DNA of 64,000 nt, taken from the NCBI GenBank assembly GCA_902702965.1, contig CACRXP010000610.1:146355-210354 (forward strand). The letters run 5' to 3'. Positions 37,501 to 46,059 of the stretch are shown one piece after another. The stretch is from Spirometra erinaceieuropaei. Its lineage: Eukaryota > Platyhelminthes > Cestoda > Diphyllobothriidea > Diphyllobothriidae. The notes beneath the pieces were generated by a model. That model was not told the origin of the DNA. It searched no databases and saw nothing but the letters and a program-made list of their open reading frames with translations. The position numbers were made by a program, and so were the translations under genes. How positions within the stretch are numbered: position 1 is the first letter of the stretch; the number at the start of each line of letters is the position of its first letter.

Positions 37501-40500
37501 CACGCAAGCCGTGCGGTCATCATAGTCGGTCTGCCCTACCCGCCCTGCGAAGACCCTCGAGTCAAAATCAAGATGTCCTACCTGGACGAGCGTCGCATGG
37601 GCGAGACGCTGGCCTCGCTGGGTGATATGTCCACAGGGCGGCAGTGGTACAAACTGCAGGCTTGGCGAGCTGTCAATCAGGGCGTGGGAAGGTTGGTGTT
37701 CACGGCCACTCGCCAGCCCTCGGAGAGTAACTGTGCCGTTTATTCTCCCTTAGGGTCATTCGTCATATCCGCGACTATGGCGCTATCTTCCTGTGTGATG
37801 AACGATTCGCCTCTCCGGAGGCCCGTTCTCACCTTCCGGCCTGGATACGGGAGGCTGTCCACACCTACGACTCCTTCGGTCCGGCTGTTCGTGATGCAAC
37901 CGCCTTCTTCCGTAACTGCGAGCGAAAGGTTATGCCAGCTGCGGTTAATTCTCTTTCGTCTTTTGTTGTGTCTAAAATGCTCATCGGCGCAGGGGGGGGG
38001 GGGGTTGTCAGAGTACATTCAAGACAAGGTGTACCATCCCGCGCGAAATTTCTTGTGACAGCGCATTACACCTAAGACTATTTGCCAGAAAGAAGGGGAC
38101 CTGCCTTCTGGCTACATTGGGCGCCCGCAGGAAGCTGATGGCTTCGGGGTCTGGCGACATCTGATGCATGTTGACTACGCTCAACGTGTTGCCGTGTCCG
38201 ATGGCCGCACTGCGACGTGAAAACTGCTTGATGAGTTGTTCTTGCTACCACTACCTTACGGGCTGGATATCCCGTCAGAGGCATGGTTGAGAACCCTCCC
38301 CCCCCCCCCATTGTGCAAGTGGTAAGACCCGAGACTGGCCGCACTTCTGGAGTATGCTTACCCTTTGCCCGCCTGCCAATTTCAAACTGGCAGCAAGACT
38401 GTTATGCGCTTTAAAGTGGTCCTAGGAAGACTTTACCGTAGCAACAACCCTTCCCCGATTTATTCGGATGAGTACTACCAATAGTTTCGGACACTACTAG
38501 AAACTAAGGAGTAAATTCGCATAACAGCCAGGAAGCGACATCATCGTTTAAAATTAACTAGGACATCTTTCAACGTCGCAAAATAAAAGGGCTGCCCCAT
38601 CTCCTTTCCAGTGGAACGCAGCGACTTGTTTTTTCTCACGATGAATGCCAGTCATCTGTCCCCATGGCGGCTATTTTTAAAATAGGATTTTAGCTTTACC
38701 TGTTTAGTACGCTTGAGAGCTGCATTTTCAGTTGGTAAGTTATGACAGCTTTTATCCGTCGTAAAACAGTCTGGCGACCTAGGTCTGGTTGGCTTTTCTC
38801 TGCTCTCAATTCCCGTTGTAAACGAAATCGCATCTGCGGCTCTTCCAATGGTTTCCGTGACTTGTGGCACTGTGCCTGTCCGAGTCTCAAAGCTTCTTGG
38901 ACGGCAGCAGGATGACCAGAGAAATCATACCTTCCAATGTGTGTTTTTACTTTTTTTAGTATCCTGCTCCTCTTATGTCGGTCAAAGGCACCAATGTGAC
39001 GGAAATGCCGGTATCATCTCAATCTTTGGCTCGAAGGAAAATCCAAAGTTCCCGAACCTTGGTACCGACTGATTTCCCACTGGTCTCTAGTCAGGTGGCT
39101 CATCATTTATTGTTGTCCGGTCTTTCTACCTCACCGTTGCTAACGTCAACTTTGCGAAACTGATTGCCCTCCACCTCCTCTTTAAACAGGTACATGTGTA
39201 TGCAAAAAGTTTTGCGGATACCGATACCGATTTGCTGTCTGCCTACCCTACGACTTTATCTCTGGATCCTCCAAAGGAAGCAGAGAAACCGGACCCCGCG
39301 CCGACTGCGTCAGTTTTGTCACTTGTCTACAGTTCTTCGAGTTCCCAACCAACGCAGGTTTGATTGTATTCCTCCTATCTGTTCCCCCATCCAAATTAAA
39401 CAGGCCGTTGTCTGTTGTAATTAGTGCGAGTTGGTTACTGAAATGTTTATAGTAGCAATGTTTAATCCTTTCATTTGTAGCAGCCGCAGACTACCTCTCC
39501 GCCAGAGGGGGACCGCAAGCGGGTGCGGGGAGAGGACGAAGTTCTCCAGTCTCGTCTACTTAACCGTCAGCACGGCGCCAAGAAGCTGAAACTCGTCAAG
39601 GAGCATGTGAATCCCGAAACTGGAGTCGGTGTTGCACCTGGCACCTACATAAAGGCTGTGAAGGAGCTCTTGTTGAAGGGTTCCACCGACTTGCCTACCG
39701 TAGATGGAAGACAGAGTTTCGCCGACTTTCAGGTTATTCTCGATTTTTTCGAATTTTGCTTACTTAGAGCGCCCATCGTGCGATTCTGATGCGATTCCTG
39801 TTTTACCTCAGTCTGTTGAGTCGGCGGCTTCTACCCTGGGTACAACTTTACACCACCTAATAGCAGGTTTTCAATAAATTAGCATCTGTTGATATTGTGT
39901 CCTCGTCATCTCCAGCTGCTTAGTGCTCAGATGGTTTTCAGACTACATCTTCACTTCCTACCTACCTACTGTGTTTTTTAAGGTGGGCAGGGTGCTTATC
40001 ACATCTCTCCAATTCCTGAATAACTCCAACCCCAACAATTCACTTTGTTCGTATGTTGTTTCTTGCATCGTACCCCCAAACTCCCAGCCTCTGTTTTACA
40101 TTGTAGTATCTGAGGCTAATACAGCGAATGCTAAGGTAGCGGCTGTTTCGGGTTTGTGTCCTCTTAAGTCAAATGGAACTTACAACCAAATCCCATGATT
40201 GATGATGTGCAGATGCACACACAAGCTTCATTCAGCTGGTCCATGAATTTTTGCGAAGACATGGGAATTGGACCGCGTGAACTATATCCCAATATAGTGT
40301 CTACTGAATTGGTTTAAGTGGTTTGGTTTACATTATCGATAATATCGGCGGAACAGGGGAATAGGAGCCCCCACCCCGTAATACAGGTGGCCTTGCACTA
40401 AATTCCAGGGTTATTCTTAGGACACGTTAAAAGGTACCCTTCCGGCAATTAACCGGGAGGTGGAGAGTTCCGGTTCCCGCGTCTAACCGTGAAAAACTTT

Positions 40501-43500
40501 ACTTGTGCCGAATGCCTGTCTTTATGTAGTGTGCAGGCAACAACCAAAATCTTGGCGACTTGCGTGTTTTTAATGGAAAAACTCAGAGACTATTTTTAAC
40601 GTATATCCAGTTACATAAACCAATGACTAGATATTATATGTAATCATGATCCATTAAGTTTGCTTTCGTGTATTGCCGAATTTTCCTAAGCAGATGGGTC
40701 AGTAATACTTCCGTAGTAGTCTTTGTCGGAATCAGTCGTGTATTTATGGATAAAAGAATCTGCTCACATCGCTTTTCGCGCCTCATGCTACAAATAAGCA
40801 AGTACCAAACTTGCGGAAGGGGGCGCTGAATAGACCTTAAGTAACCTCTGTCCTATCCTTGTCAGTTTACACCCATTGTCACCTCGGTATGTGATTACCT
40901 AATAGCTGCCACCGGGTCTCAGACCTCCTTCGCTCTGGAAAACAACAAAGTAAATGCATGGCCTCCCCCTTTGGATTTTGAAGTTTATAACATACTCTGT
41001 ATTGTAACATTGCCGACAAAGACAGGGGAGAATATAATGGCCAGTTCTGGCCTATCAGCTGTCGTTAGCCAGTCATACCCAACCCCGAAGTGTGGAACAT
41101 TTGAGACTCGATCCCAGTTAGACGCGTTGCAATTCTAACCAACAGGTTGCGCGATCGAGCCTAAGGTGTTCCACACTTCGGGGTTGGGCATGACCGGCTG
41201 ACGACAGTTGGCAAGTCAGAAATGGCCATTCTGGTCCCCCTTGTCTTTGTCGATGTTATTCGGCCTATATTACGCGCGACTGTGCGGCGCTTGGGTTGGG
41301 CTCGAGAGAGAGCCCGTAAGGCGCAGCGGAGCGAGTGACTTCCGTAAAAACTATAGGCGAACGCCCCTCTACCATACTCTGCATTCGCTGTTTCACTCCG
41401 TTTCTCCACAGAAAGCTCTAAAAACGTACAAGGCTTCTGAGGCCCAGGGTTCTGGGACGCCTGTCGAGGCTGTGTTCGCCGCGCTTGCCCGGATTTTCCT
41501 GCCTCTCGATGCTCCCGGTCTTCTGAGGGGTGAGTTACTCTCACAGGACAAAGTTTTGCATGTTTTTAATAGTTCAGTATATTTAAGGACAATAGACATG
41601 CTTTTGAAGACCCTATTATATGTTCGGGACGAATTTCCGAGTGAATGCCCAAAGCACTAAGCTGACTGAAAAAATTCCTATAGATTCCGGACTTCAAGTT
41701 CAAAAAATATACAGGGTTGCCAATTTTTTGGCCTACGCTAGCATACTCCTGAGGATGGTATCTGACGCGGTTTCAAGTGTGTTAGGGCTACGTGACCAAA
41801 TTTGGCGCTGTTGTTAGTGAAGTCTGAGCGCATGGCATTTCGGTCTGTTTCTCGTGTAGACACAAATGTTCCGGCAGGATTCTCATCTTCTTTCTGGAAC
41901 GGTAGTGGCAAAATGTCCGACTAATGAAAGGAAATTTGCCAAAGTGTTTAGTAGTAATGAGCACTGCCACTAGGTACTGATTCGAGGTCCGACATCACTT
42001 CCAGCCGGCTTGCTAGATGGCTCTGACCCACGCCTAACTACATCCAGCAGTTCTCACCTCAGGGTTTCATCCCTTGAACCACCCACTTTAACTATCAAAA
42101 TGCTTACAGTTTCTGTCCCCTAAATTTTTGAAAGGCGCTGAAGAGGCCGTTTCTAGTTTGATGGCCCTCACCAGCAAGCCATACCGTTTGGGAGTCGAGG
42201 AGTTTAGGCTGCATTGTTGGTCTACGGCCGGCCGAAGTGCAACTTTAATGTCTGCGCTAAGAGCATACACTCCACTGGTCCGGGGTTAGGGATTTATGCT
42301 GATAGCAGCACTCCCTTGTATGCGCATGGGGTATAAAGCGCTACTGCATTGGGACGCATCGAAGAGCACGTTCATCAGCTTACACTTTCTTATTTGGGGG
42401 AGGGGTTGACCTGCTAGTAGTCGGCCTGCCGGTACTGCACGCCCCCGGAAGACCCGCACACACCGTCATCTTGCCCATTACCCCCTGCGCTCTGCCTGCG
42501 GGCGCGGATTTACTTTTCGTGTTTTCAGTGTTGGACGTGTCTGCCTTGTTTTCCCTGCTCCCCGCTTCAGACTTTGCTGTCTTTGTGCGTGCCCACGAAC
42601 GAGAGAGGTTCAGCCAACTCTGCAAAGGTCTCACGGGCCTCCCAGTTCAGGATTCAGACGTCCGGGGGTCGACGGTCGAAACCGAGGCCAGTGGCGCAGA
42701 TATCGTCCGATCCTCCGACTGCCCAAATTCCGCTGATCAAAGTAAGCACATACACACACACGCCTTGTAACCTCTGCACGTGGGATTTGGGAGTAATTCA
42801 CATGTTGTGCCTTTCCACCTTGAAATCCGCAGGTCCCGTCCTGGCCGCATTACTCTCCGTCTGCCCGCGTTGTCAAAAGCGTCCGATAGAGAATCCTCTA
42901 AGGGCGCCCTGCTCGCATTGTTGCTGTTTCACATGTTGGCGGGATATTATTGAGAAGGTGAGTCCTTGCCGGACTTGGCTGGCAATGGCAGTAGATACCT
43001 GCACTTTTTTTCTTTACGGTCAGACTGTCGATGCACCTTTAAACTCCGAAAATCCGGCAATTAGGAGTCGGTAGGGGAGCGGTAAAGGTTTGTCAATCCT
43101 GAGAGACTGTGCGTTTTGAATACTAGATATGTCAGACTGGACTGAGATGGACTGAATGCTCCTCTAAACCAGTAAGACTCGGTATTTGCTGAAGTGGTAC
43201 ACCTATTTCAAAATCCGCCCGACCGAGGGATGGAAGAGTGCCAGGACACTTGTCCGAACGTCTGGTCGAATCTCAGGTTGTCATAGGTACATAAGAACGT
43301 AGACACAGGTGCAGCAGCAGTAGATTTTGATCATAGCCAAAATGTTGACCACTAAACCCCGCTTGGCCTAACGTCTGTCAGAGACTCGTGGTGGATTGAC
43401 GATTAATTTCTGCATCCTGGAGGAAGTGGTCGTATGCCGTTTACGCCGCCTATGGCGGAATTCCAGTAGGTCCCGACGCAGCCACTTCCAGCCGAAAGGC

Positions 43501-44565
43501 CGGCGTATTCGGCTTCTTTCCGCCTGTCATGAAAACACTCACGGGAGTCACGCCTCCACAGAAATCTCGTCTAGTCGTATTCCAACAGAAATGACTGGAG
43601 TTTAGTCAGGAGTCGCGATACCTCCCAACTTACCCGGCCCTTTTAGACTGCACCAGTGGGACCGTTTTTCTCTGATGTCCTTGTTACTGTCCGCGCGGTG
43701 TGTTCAGGCGACCAGGGTTACACAACAGCGTCCACGCGATATCTCGATTTTAGCCCCATTTTCGTTCATTCGTCGCTGCCCACTTCTTCTGTTCGGGGCA
43801 CGAACTAGACCGTCCGGCAGTGGCAGCGAGTGTAGCGTTTTTTATAACAGTCACAAATCACCATGCAACTACTGCTGTCTTAGGGACACAGCATTTTCGT
43901 TGCTGTGGCAGACGAACGTCCTAGGGGCTTGCATGTAAGCCAAAGGACGAGCTCCCATACCCCTTGGTGACTGATCGTTCGATTTGGGTTTATTTTTTCT
44001 TCGTAAATACATAATACTATAAATGTATTTACTGGTGGGGCTTTATTGTGACCCTCAGTCATACGTGAGATATTACTGGTCTGCTAAGTTAATACTATCC
44101 CAGAAGGGGTTTGATTTGTCGGTCTTCACATTCCCCTCCCTTGTTTCCGAAGGAAAATCGTCGTTGCCCCGTCTGCGCTTGTCTCGTTCGCCGGCGCCAC
44201 TTGGTACGAATCGTCGATAGGCCACACGTTCCTTCAACATCCAACAGAGGTCCTTAGACGTCTCCCTATCTCCGTGTCCCGAAAGGCATACCCCTGGACT
44301 GCACTATTTTCTTATTTCTTTTGTATATACTAACTTTTTTGACAGGCAGCTTTTATGCTGCACGCCCTTCTGCCCCTACTTGCACTGCAAGAAATGCAAA
44401 TAGATGTCTGATCCACAAATCTGCCCCCATTGCAAAATTCTTCAGAATAACGCCACTTTCGGTACGGTTTTCTGCCACCAAACCAATGACGGTCCGCCAT
44501 TGTCGCAGGCGACGAGGTCCACCACTGTCGCAGATGGGCCTGCACGTGATCCAGTTTATGGTTAA
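18811..44565 (+). CDS. RTEL1: RTEL1: regulator of telomere elongation helicase 1 (5' end missing)
   Basis: Fe-S, DEAH-box 5'-3' DNA helicase of the XPD/FANCJ family; its relatives disassemble D-loops, T-loops and G-quadruplexes in the nucleus. Exons I support: 18811-18953, 19474-19558, 23899-23983, 24064-24129, 26191-26389, 26474-26512, 26569-26644, 28187-28290, 30166-30218, 31211-31440, 31546-31641, 32621-32775, 33828-33913, 37234-37311, 37390-37691, 37754-37928, 39190-39357, 39481-39732, 41412-41529, 42571-42741, 42833-42957, 44404-44565. All introns are GT-AG and all phases fit, giving about 988 codons with no internal stop. Seen in order: the four Fe-S cysteines, DEAH, motifs III, V and VI, one harmonin-like domain and a RING-like end. 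Family members start with about 100 more residues (motifs Q, I, Ia), which were not found here. The last exon is the least certain. Confidence 0.92.
19600..20085 (-). repeat. dispersed ~460-bp repeat, - orientation (RTEL1 intron)
   Basis: A near-complete copy in the reverse-complement sense, from CTAAACGGGCCATGCGATAG to GCACGCGGTGGACACC and ACGACGGTCGAATTGTCGTG. It faces two + copies starting at 20,205, making a head-to-head cluster inside the intron before the exon at 23,899. Confidence 0.8.
20205..21060 (+). repeat. two dispersed ~460-bp repeat copies in + orientation (RTEL1 intron)
   Basis: The first copy (20,205-20,580) begins GGTTCGACCGTCGCC and TGTCCACCGTGTGCTCCACA, but its second half is a variant (CCACCTGTATACCCAGGGGG) also seen at 46,360-46,480. 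The second (20,600-21,060) is full length and ends in GTTGGTCCAGCGCATCTACT. Long frames on both strands, up to 267 aa, run through them with no domain and are discounted. Confidence 0.75.
21080..22560. repeat. foldback/long-TIR element, rearranged copy (RTEL1 intron)
   Basis: Related to the foldback elements at 26,743-27,706 and 32,843-33,737: it shares AAATTCAAATGTATTTTATA, TTAAGCCACTTGAAAG and GATTATGTTGCAAGATAATC. Its right end is present twice as direct repeats (about 21,855-22,035 and 22,414-22,560), both containing GCGGCCGGAAAGGC and TTTTGCGGGATACGTTTTGC. A CT-rich microsatellite lies between them at 22,097-22,128. Confidence 0.6.
22600..22910 (+). repeat. dispersed ~460-bp repeat, partial + copy (RTEL1 intron)
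   Basis: Begins CACAGTTCGGTCG and GATGTCCACCATGTGCGCC, then CGGACTTGCGCTGAATC and TCAAGGCAGAGTCAAGAATG. Diverged, with the far end replaced by unrelated sequence. Confidence 0.6.
23899..24129 (+). CDS. RTEL1: RTEL1 exons: fourth Fe-S cysteine and DEAH box
   Basis: Exon 23899-23983 completes an arginine codon from the previous exon, then reads [11 protein letters not shown] (the fourth Fe-S cysteine) and [13 protein letters not shown]. Exon 24064-24129, only 80 bp later, reads [21 protein letters not shown], which carries the Walker B/DEAH motif of helicase domain 1. The GT-AG borders are clear. Before these exons lies a 4.3-kb intron filled with the dispersed repeat and a foldback element. 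Confidence 0.93.
24340..24520 (+). repeat. dispersed repeat, 5' half only (RTEL1 intron)
   Basis: CAGCTCGACCGTCAGTTTCG, CCGCCGTGTGCTCCACAGCA and GGACTTGCGCAGCATCTGCC identify the first half of the family unit. The copy stops near GGGTCCGATGCC. Confidence 0.7.
25030..25480 (+). repeat. dispersed ~460-bp repeat, full + copy (RTEL1 intron)
   Basis: Runs from AATTCGACCGTCGATTACG to GTTGGTCCATCGCATCTGCT and GCGTGGCCCTTTTTACGGGC, followed by a short CA run. The following 25,500-26,060 holds a second GC-rich sequence (AAGGCCGTCTACGCGTG) that partly resembles 56,880-57,100, so it may be a related element. Confidence 0.7.
26191..30218 (+). CDS. RTEL1: RTEL1 exons: arch domain, including a 39-nt microexon
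   Basis: Five exons cover the arch region between the DEAH box and motif III. 26191-26389 starts [13 protein letters not shown] directly after HNI. 26474-26512 is a 39-nt microexon ([13 protein letters not shown]). 26569-26644 reads [15 protein letters not shown] and ends in IKPG. 28187-28290 reads [18 protein letters not shown]. 30166-30218 reads [10 protein letters not shown]. The microexon is needed: joining the exons around it directly creates a TGA stop, whereas including it restores phase and a match to the family (the KMILLRLEG region of the human protein). Confidence 0.85.
26743..27706. repeat. foldback element with ~300-bp inverted arms (RTEL1 intron)
   Basis: The left arm (about 26,743-27,045) and right arm (about 27,412-27,706) are imperfect reverse complements. 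Compare the left start ACTCATGAAATGACAACCGAA with the right end read backwards, ACTCATGAAATATTAACCGAA; both also have GATTTTCGATG and TTTTATGGAAA-type blocks. About 370 bp of AT-rich sequence without a real reading frame lies between them. This looks like a non-autonomous foldback or long-TIR DNA element. It sits wholly in the intron between exons 26569-26644 and 28187-28290. Confidence 0.75.
29165..29400 (+). repeat. tRNA-like, SINE-type fragments (RTEL1 intron)
   Basis: TAATGGCTCACTTAGCATTA resembles a polymerase III A box, and GGGGTTCGAATCCAAC, about 55 bp later, resembles a B box with T arm. A second A-box-like segment, CAGCTCAGTTGGTAGTGCA, follows at 29,348-29,366. The T stem does not pair properly and no acceptor stem can be drawn, so these are not functional tRNA genes. 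A tRNA-derived SINE relic is the likeliest reading. Confidence 0.4.
29480..29870 (-). repeat. dispersed repeat, two partial - copies (RTEL1 intron)
   Basis: CCGAACTTCTTGACTCTACC at about 29,495 and CCGGTCTTCTTGACTCTGTC at about 29,798 are two copies of the family's middle block. Each is followed by the TGGGTGAGG and GGTAGATGC blocks. The segment between (29,590-29,720, with GGCTGCCAACTGACGGGAT) also occurs in inverted form near 56,720-56,800. Confidence 0.6.
30697..30860. repeat. inverted pair of Penelope-type termini with hammerhead-like cores (RTEL1 intron)
   Basis: Two ~68-bp arms (30,697-30,764 and 30,793-30,860) are near-perfect reverse complements separated by 28 bp. Each contains the core pattern CTGA-N-GA or close to it, then a potential stem and CCGAAAC: - strand 30,762 down to 30,732, + strand 30,795-30,825. 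Each is followed by the shared block AGGTTAATAAAGCTCTTGTC. Hammerhead ribozyme motifs are known from the terminal repeats of Penelope-like elements, so I read this as two head-to-head PLE ends without coding sequence. The + copy has TTA instead of TGA in the core and may be inactive. Confidence 0.6.
31211..33913 (+). CDS. RTEL1: RTEL1 exons: helicase motif III to start of helicase domain 2
   Basis: Exon 31211-31440 reads VVFAETAQ, then a charged variable stretch and [11 protein letters not shown]; it has no ATG. Exon 31546-31641 carries motif III ([12 protein letters not shown]). Exon 32621-32775 reads [20 protein letters not shown]. Its acceptor after CATAAATCAG is preferred over the CTGCAG 32 bp further on because only it keeps phase and gives the whole segment. 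Exon 33828-33913 reads [16 protein letters not shown] and ends CMDFWQ. Introns here hold a copy of the dispersed repeat (31,960-32,275) and a foldback element (32,843-33,737). Confidence 0.9.
31960..32275 (-). repeat. dispersed repeat, - copy (RTEL1 intron)
   Basis: CCTCCGGTCTTCTTGAGTCT, GCAAGTCTACCACCACCGTA and CACTCGTTGGACATCGTCGG are the family blocks in reverse sense. It lies between the exon ending at 31,641 and the one starting at 32,621. Confidence 0.7.
32843..33737. repeat. foldback element with ~300-bp inverted arms, best-preserved copy (RTEL1 intron)
   Basis: Left end GTGAGTGACGGATCTCATGA and right end (read backwards) GTGAGTGACCGATCTCATGA are nearly identical. Complementarity continues for about 300 bp through AAAATGCGTTTCCGA, GGATTACTTAAGT and CAAATTCGAATATATTTTAT. 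A ~290-bp centre has no convincing frame. The element fills most of a 1,052-bp RTEL1 intron. The long arms and lack of coding point to a non-autonomous foldback-type transposon; no transposase is visible in the window. Confidence 0.8.
35239..36765 (-). mobile_element. CR1-like LINE reverse transcriptase, 5'-truncated, antisense in RTEL1 intron
   Basis: A - strand frame runs from 36,765 to the stop at 35,239, broken only by one TAG (36,424-36,426, in HSTE*WSRSLD). It reads [19 protein letters not shown] and NNYRPVSLT (fingers), [18 protein letters not shown] (first catalytic Asp), [28 protein letters not shown] (the ADD pair), [30 protein letters not shown] and [13 protein letters not shown]. 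That is a nearly whole RT domain of the CR1/Jockey type. The endonuclease and ORF1 are absent, which is typical 5' truncation. It lies opposite in sense to RTEL1, between exons 33828-33913 and 37234-37311, and is the least decayed member of a family also seen at 9,055, 13,863 and perhaps 62,670. Confidence 0.92.
36860..37045 (-). repeat. dispersed repeat, partial - copy abutting the LINE (RTEL1 intron)
   Basis: TCCAGCCTCCGGACTTTCTG, GAGAGAGTGCGGTAGATGCA and CACTTGCGATGGTCGAACTG are family blocks in reverse sense. It lies about 95 bp beyond the truncated (5') side of the LINE and 190 bp before the next RTEL1 exon. Confidence 0.7.
37234..37928 (+). CDS. RTEL1: RTEL1 exons: helicase domain 2 with motifs V and VI
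   Basis: Exon 37234-37311 reads [14 protein letters not shown]. The 302-nt exon 37390-37691 carries motif V ([14 protein letters not shown]), [13 protein letters not shown], and the start of motif VI (RAVNQGVG). Exon 37754-37928 completes motif VI ([19 protein letters not shown]). The two introns between them are only 78 and 62 bp. The block keeps the arginines of QxxRxxGR. The vertebrate serine in QASRAVNQ is a tryptophan here (QAWRAVNQ), a substitution worth noting. Confidence 0.95.
37991..38004 (+). repeat. poly-G tract in RTEL1 intron
   Basis: A run of about thirteen G residues just after the exon ending at 37,928, mirrored by a run of about thirteen C at 38,297-38,309. Length is probably variable and sequencing-error prone. 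Confidence 0.9.
39190..42741 (+). CDS. RTEL1: RTEL1 exons: linker and single harmonin-like domain
   Basis: Exon 39190-39357 is an acidic, Ser/Pro-rich linker. Exon 39481-39732 has a basic KRVRGEDE stretch that could be a nuclear localisation signal, then [14 protein letters not shown] and ends SFADFQ. Exon 41412-41529 continues [10 protein letters not shown] and [19 protein letters not shown]. Exon 42571-42741 reads [20 protein letters not shown]. Joined, these match a harmonin-N-like domain (FxxFxxALxxYK ... FVRxHHxxxFxxxCxxLTG in the human protein). The acceptor at 42571 is chosen over an upstream one at about 42528 because it gives the LLR-DFAVFV join. Vertebrate RTEL1 has two such domains; I see one. 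Confidence 0.85.
41056..41212. repeat. short inverted repeat (RTEL1 intron)
   Basis: AACCCCGAAGTGTGGAACA (about 41,082-41,100) is the reverse complement of TGTTCCACACTTCGGGGTT (41,168-41,186). Imperfect pairing extends outward over AGCTGTCGTTAGCCAGTCAT and its partner ATGACCGGCTGACGACAGTT, giving arms of about 45-60 bp with a ~65-bp loop. It is 200 bp upstream of the exon at 41,412. It could be a MITE remnant or a foldback tip. Confidence 0.75.
42833..44565 (+). CDS. RTEL1: RTEL1 exons: C-terminal RING-like zinc domain
   Basis: Exon 42833-42957 reads [13 protein letters not shown] and [14 protein letters not shown], the first six ligands of a C4C4/RING-type domain as in long vertebrate RTEL1 isoforms. 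The seventh and eighth ligands are best supplied by 44404-44565 ([11 protein letters not shown], then ATFGTVF), which joins in phase after CAAATAG and stops at TAA 44563-44565. An alternative acceptor at 44,343/44,344 (after TTGACAG) reads a 21-residue tail and stops, losing the last ligands. The acceptor used is not a strong one, so this last junction is tentative. Confidence 0.7.
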
Positions 44566-46059
44566 GCGGACCTTCATTGCATCCACCCCACTTTCTTCCC
44601 GCAGCATACGTGCTCCGACGGCAAAATGAGATCAGACGGACCGGGAGTGGGCAGCCCGTCTGCGTGTGCTACACGTCGTGGTCCCATCAAAGCTGCGCAT
44701 CACTGCACACTGGTCGCCGCCCACAAGGCGGCCTCAACCACCACCACTTGCTAGTTCCCCTCACACGCAATGTTGACGCTGTGCTTTGCTGACCGAGGCG
44801 ATAAACATTCCCCCTCCCCCGCCGATAAAGGTGTAGAAATTCGAACAACTTTTTACTGCCTTCAGTCTTTCTGCTAGTGGGCTTTTAATTTTCACATCTG
44901 TCGTCGGTTTGCCATTGTTCCCAAAGGAAGGCTTACGTCATCAGTGCAAGTAACGCATTTGGGATGCGACGGCGTTCGACCTTTACGAGTCCTCTTCGAG
45001 AGGTTGTAGTATTAGGATAACCCAGCACTAGCAGAATAGTTCCCTTAAAGTCTATTGCACCTGCAGGTCCTGCGCCGTTTCTTATTTTGGTTGGAACCAA
45101 AGTTGCGTATACGTGCAAGGAAGCGCGGCTGCTTGCAGATAACAGGAAACGTCGGCGGTGAATGAAGGGTGTGACTTTTCACGAGATCGATGTGCGCTTC
45201 CGCGGGTCAGGGGAACTGGCATGGTTGAATTTCACCACCCACCCATATCGCGAAATAACTGAGCGGATAACACGTGCTGCTTACAAAGTCGTCGAGGCAA
45301 TTGGTAGTTTTGTAGTAAAATAGTCGCGATGTGGTCCTCATTCAACTGGAGTCCACGGCATAAACAAAAACGTTTTCCGATGAAATGATGGAAATCACGT
45401 TTCCAAGCCTAAGCCGGAACTCAACAGCAACATGATGTGCGCTGGCAAGGGAGTCTTTGCATTCATGTCAAAAAATATCCGGACGCCCATGCGGCACGTC
45501 AGCATATTTAGGTTGACGGCATAGAAACGCAGGTCGATCAACGGCAAGACCCCTAGAAATGGCTCTATTCATGTTTTACGGACTTTAAATAAATTGGCAT
45601 ATGGTTTATTAAATCACTCAGAAAATTCATTATGCATGGTTTCACCGTGATTCTTCCGACCTCTTAAACAGCGGTTTTGCGCGCAACAGCCAATCTAAAG
45701 CAGCTGCTGCTGACGGCGAACGAGGTCATCACGCCTCTCGATGCATTTAACTAAGAACTCACTAAACTTAATGACGTCGCTAAATTCTGCTTCACTCACC
45801 GTGTTGGTCTTCTTTAAATTTAATGTCTATGACACTTGTGTGTTATTGTTTACTCTCTGAAGAACGAAAGGAAAGAGCATTTGACCGGTCTTGAACAACG
45901 AACGCGACGTAACAAAACGTCGCGCCTCTATGTCCCGATTACTAAAATCCCCAAGTCCTGCATTAAAGTGTAGCTGGAAAAGTTCAAAGGAAAAGGATGC
46001 ACCAATTAACTAATATCTGTATAGAAAATCTAGGCCAGTTTGCAGAACTGGGCGTCACA
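44566..46059. other. intergenic, nothing recognised
   Basis: Downstream of RTEL1 I see no domain and no canonical AATAAA near the stop; GCGATAAACATT at about 44,800 is the nearest A-rich candidate for a polyadenylation signal. No repeat family from elsewhere is obvious. Confidence 0.4.

Noticed and set aside
37692..38070. Continuation of the RTEL1 frame past the exon end at 37,928 to a stop near 38,070
   Set aside because: It passes through a poly-G tract into sequence without similarity to the family; the donor at 37,929 joins in phase to 39,190. Intron retention could still yield it.
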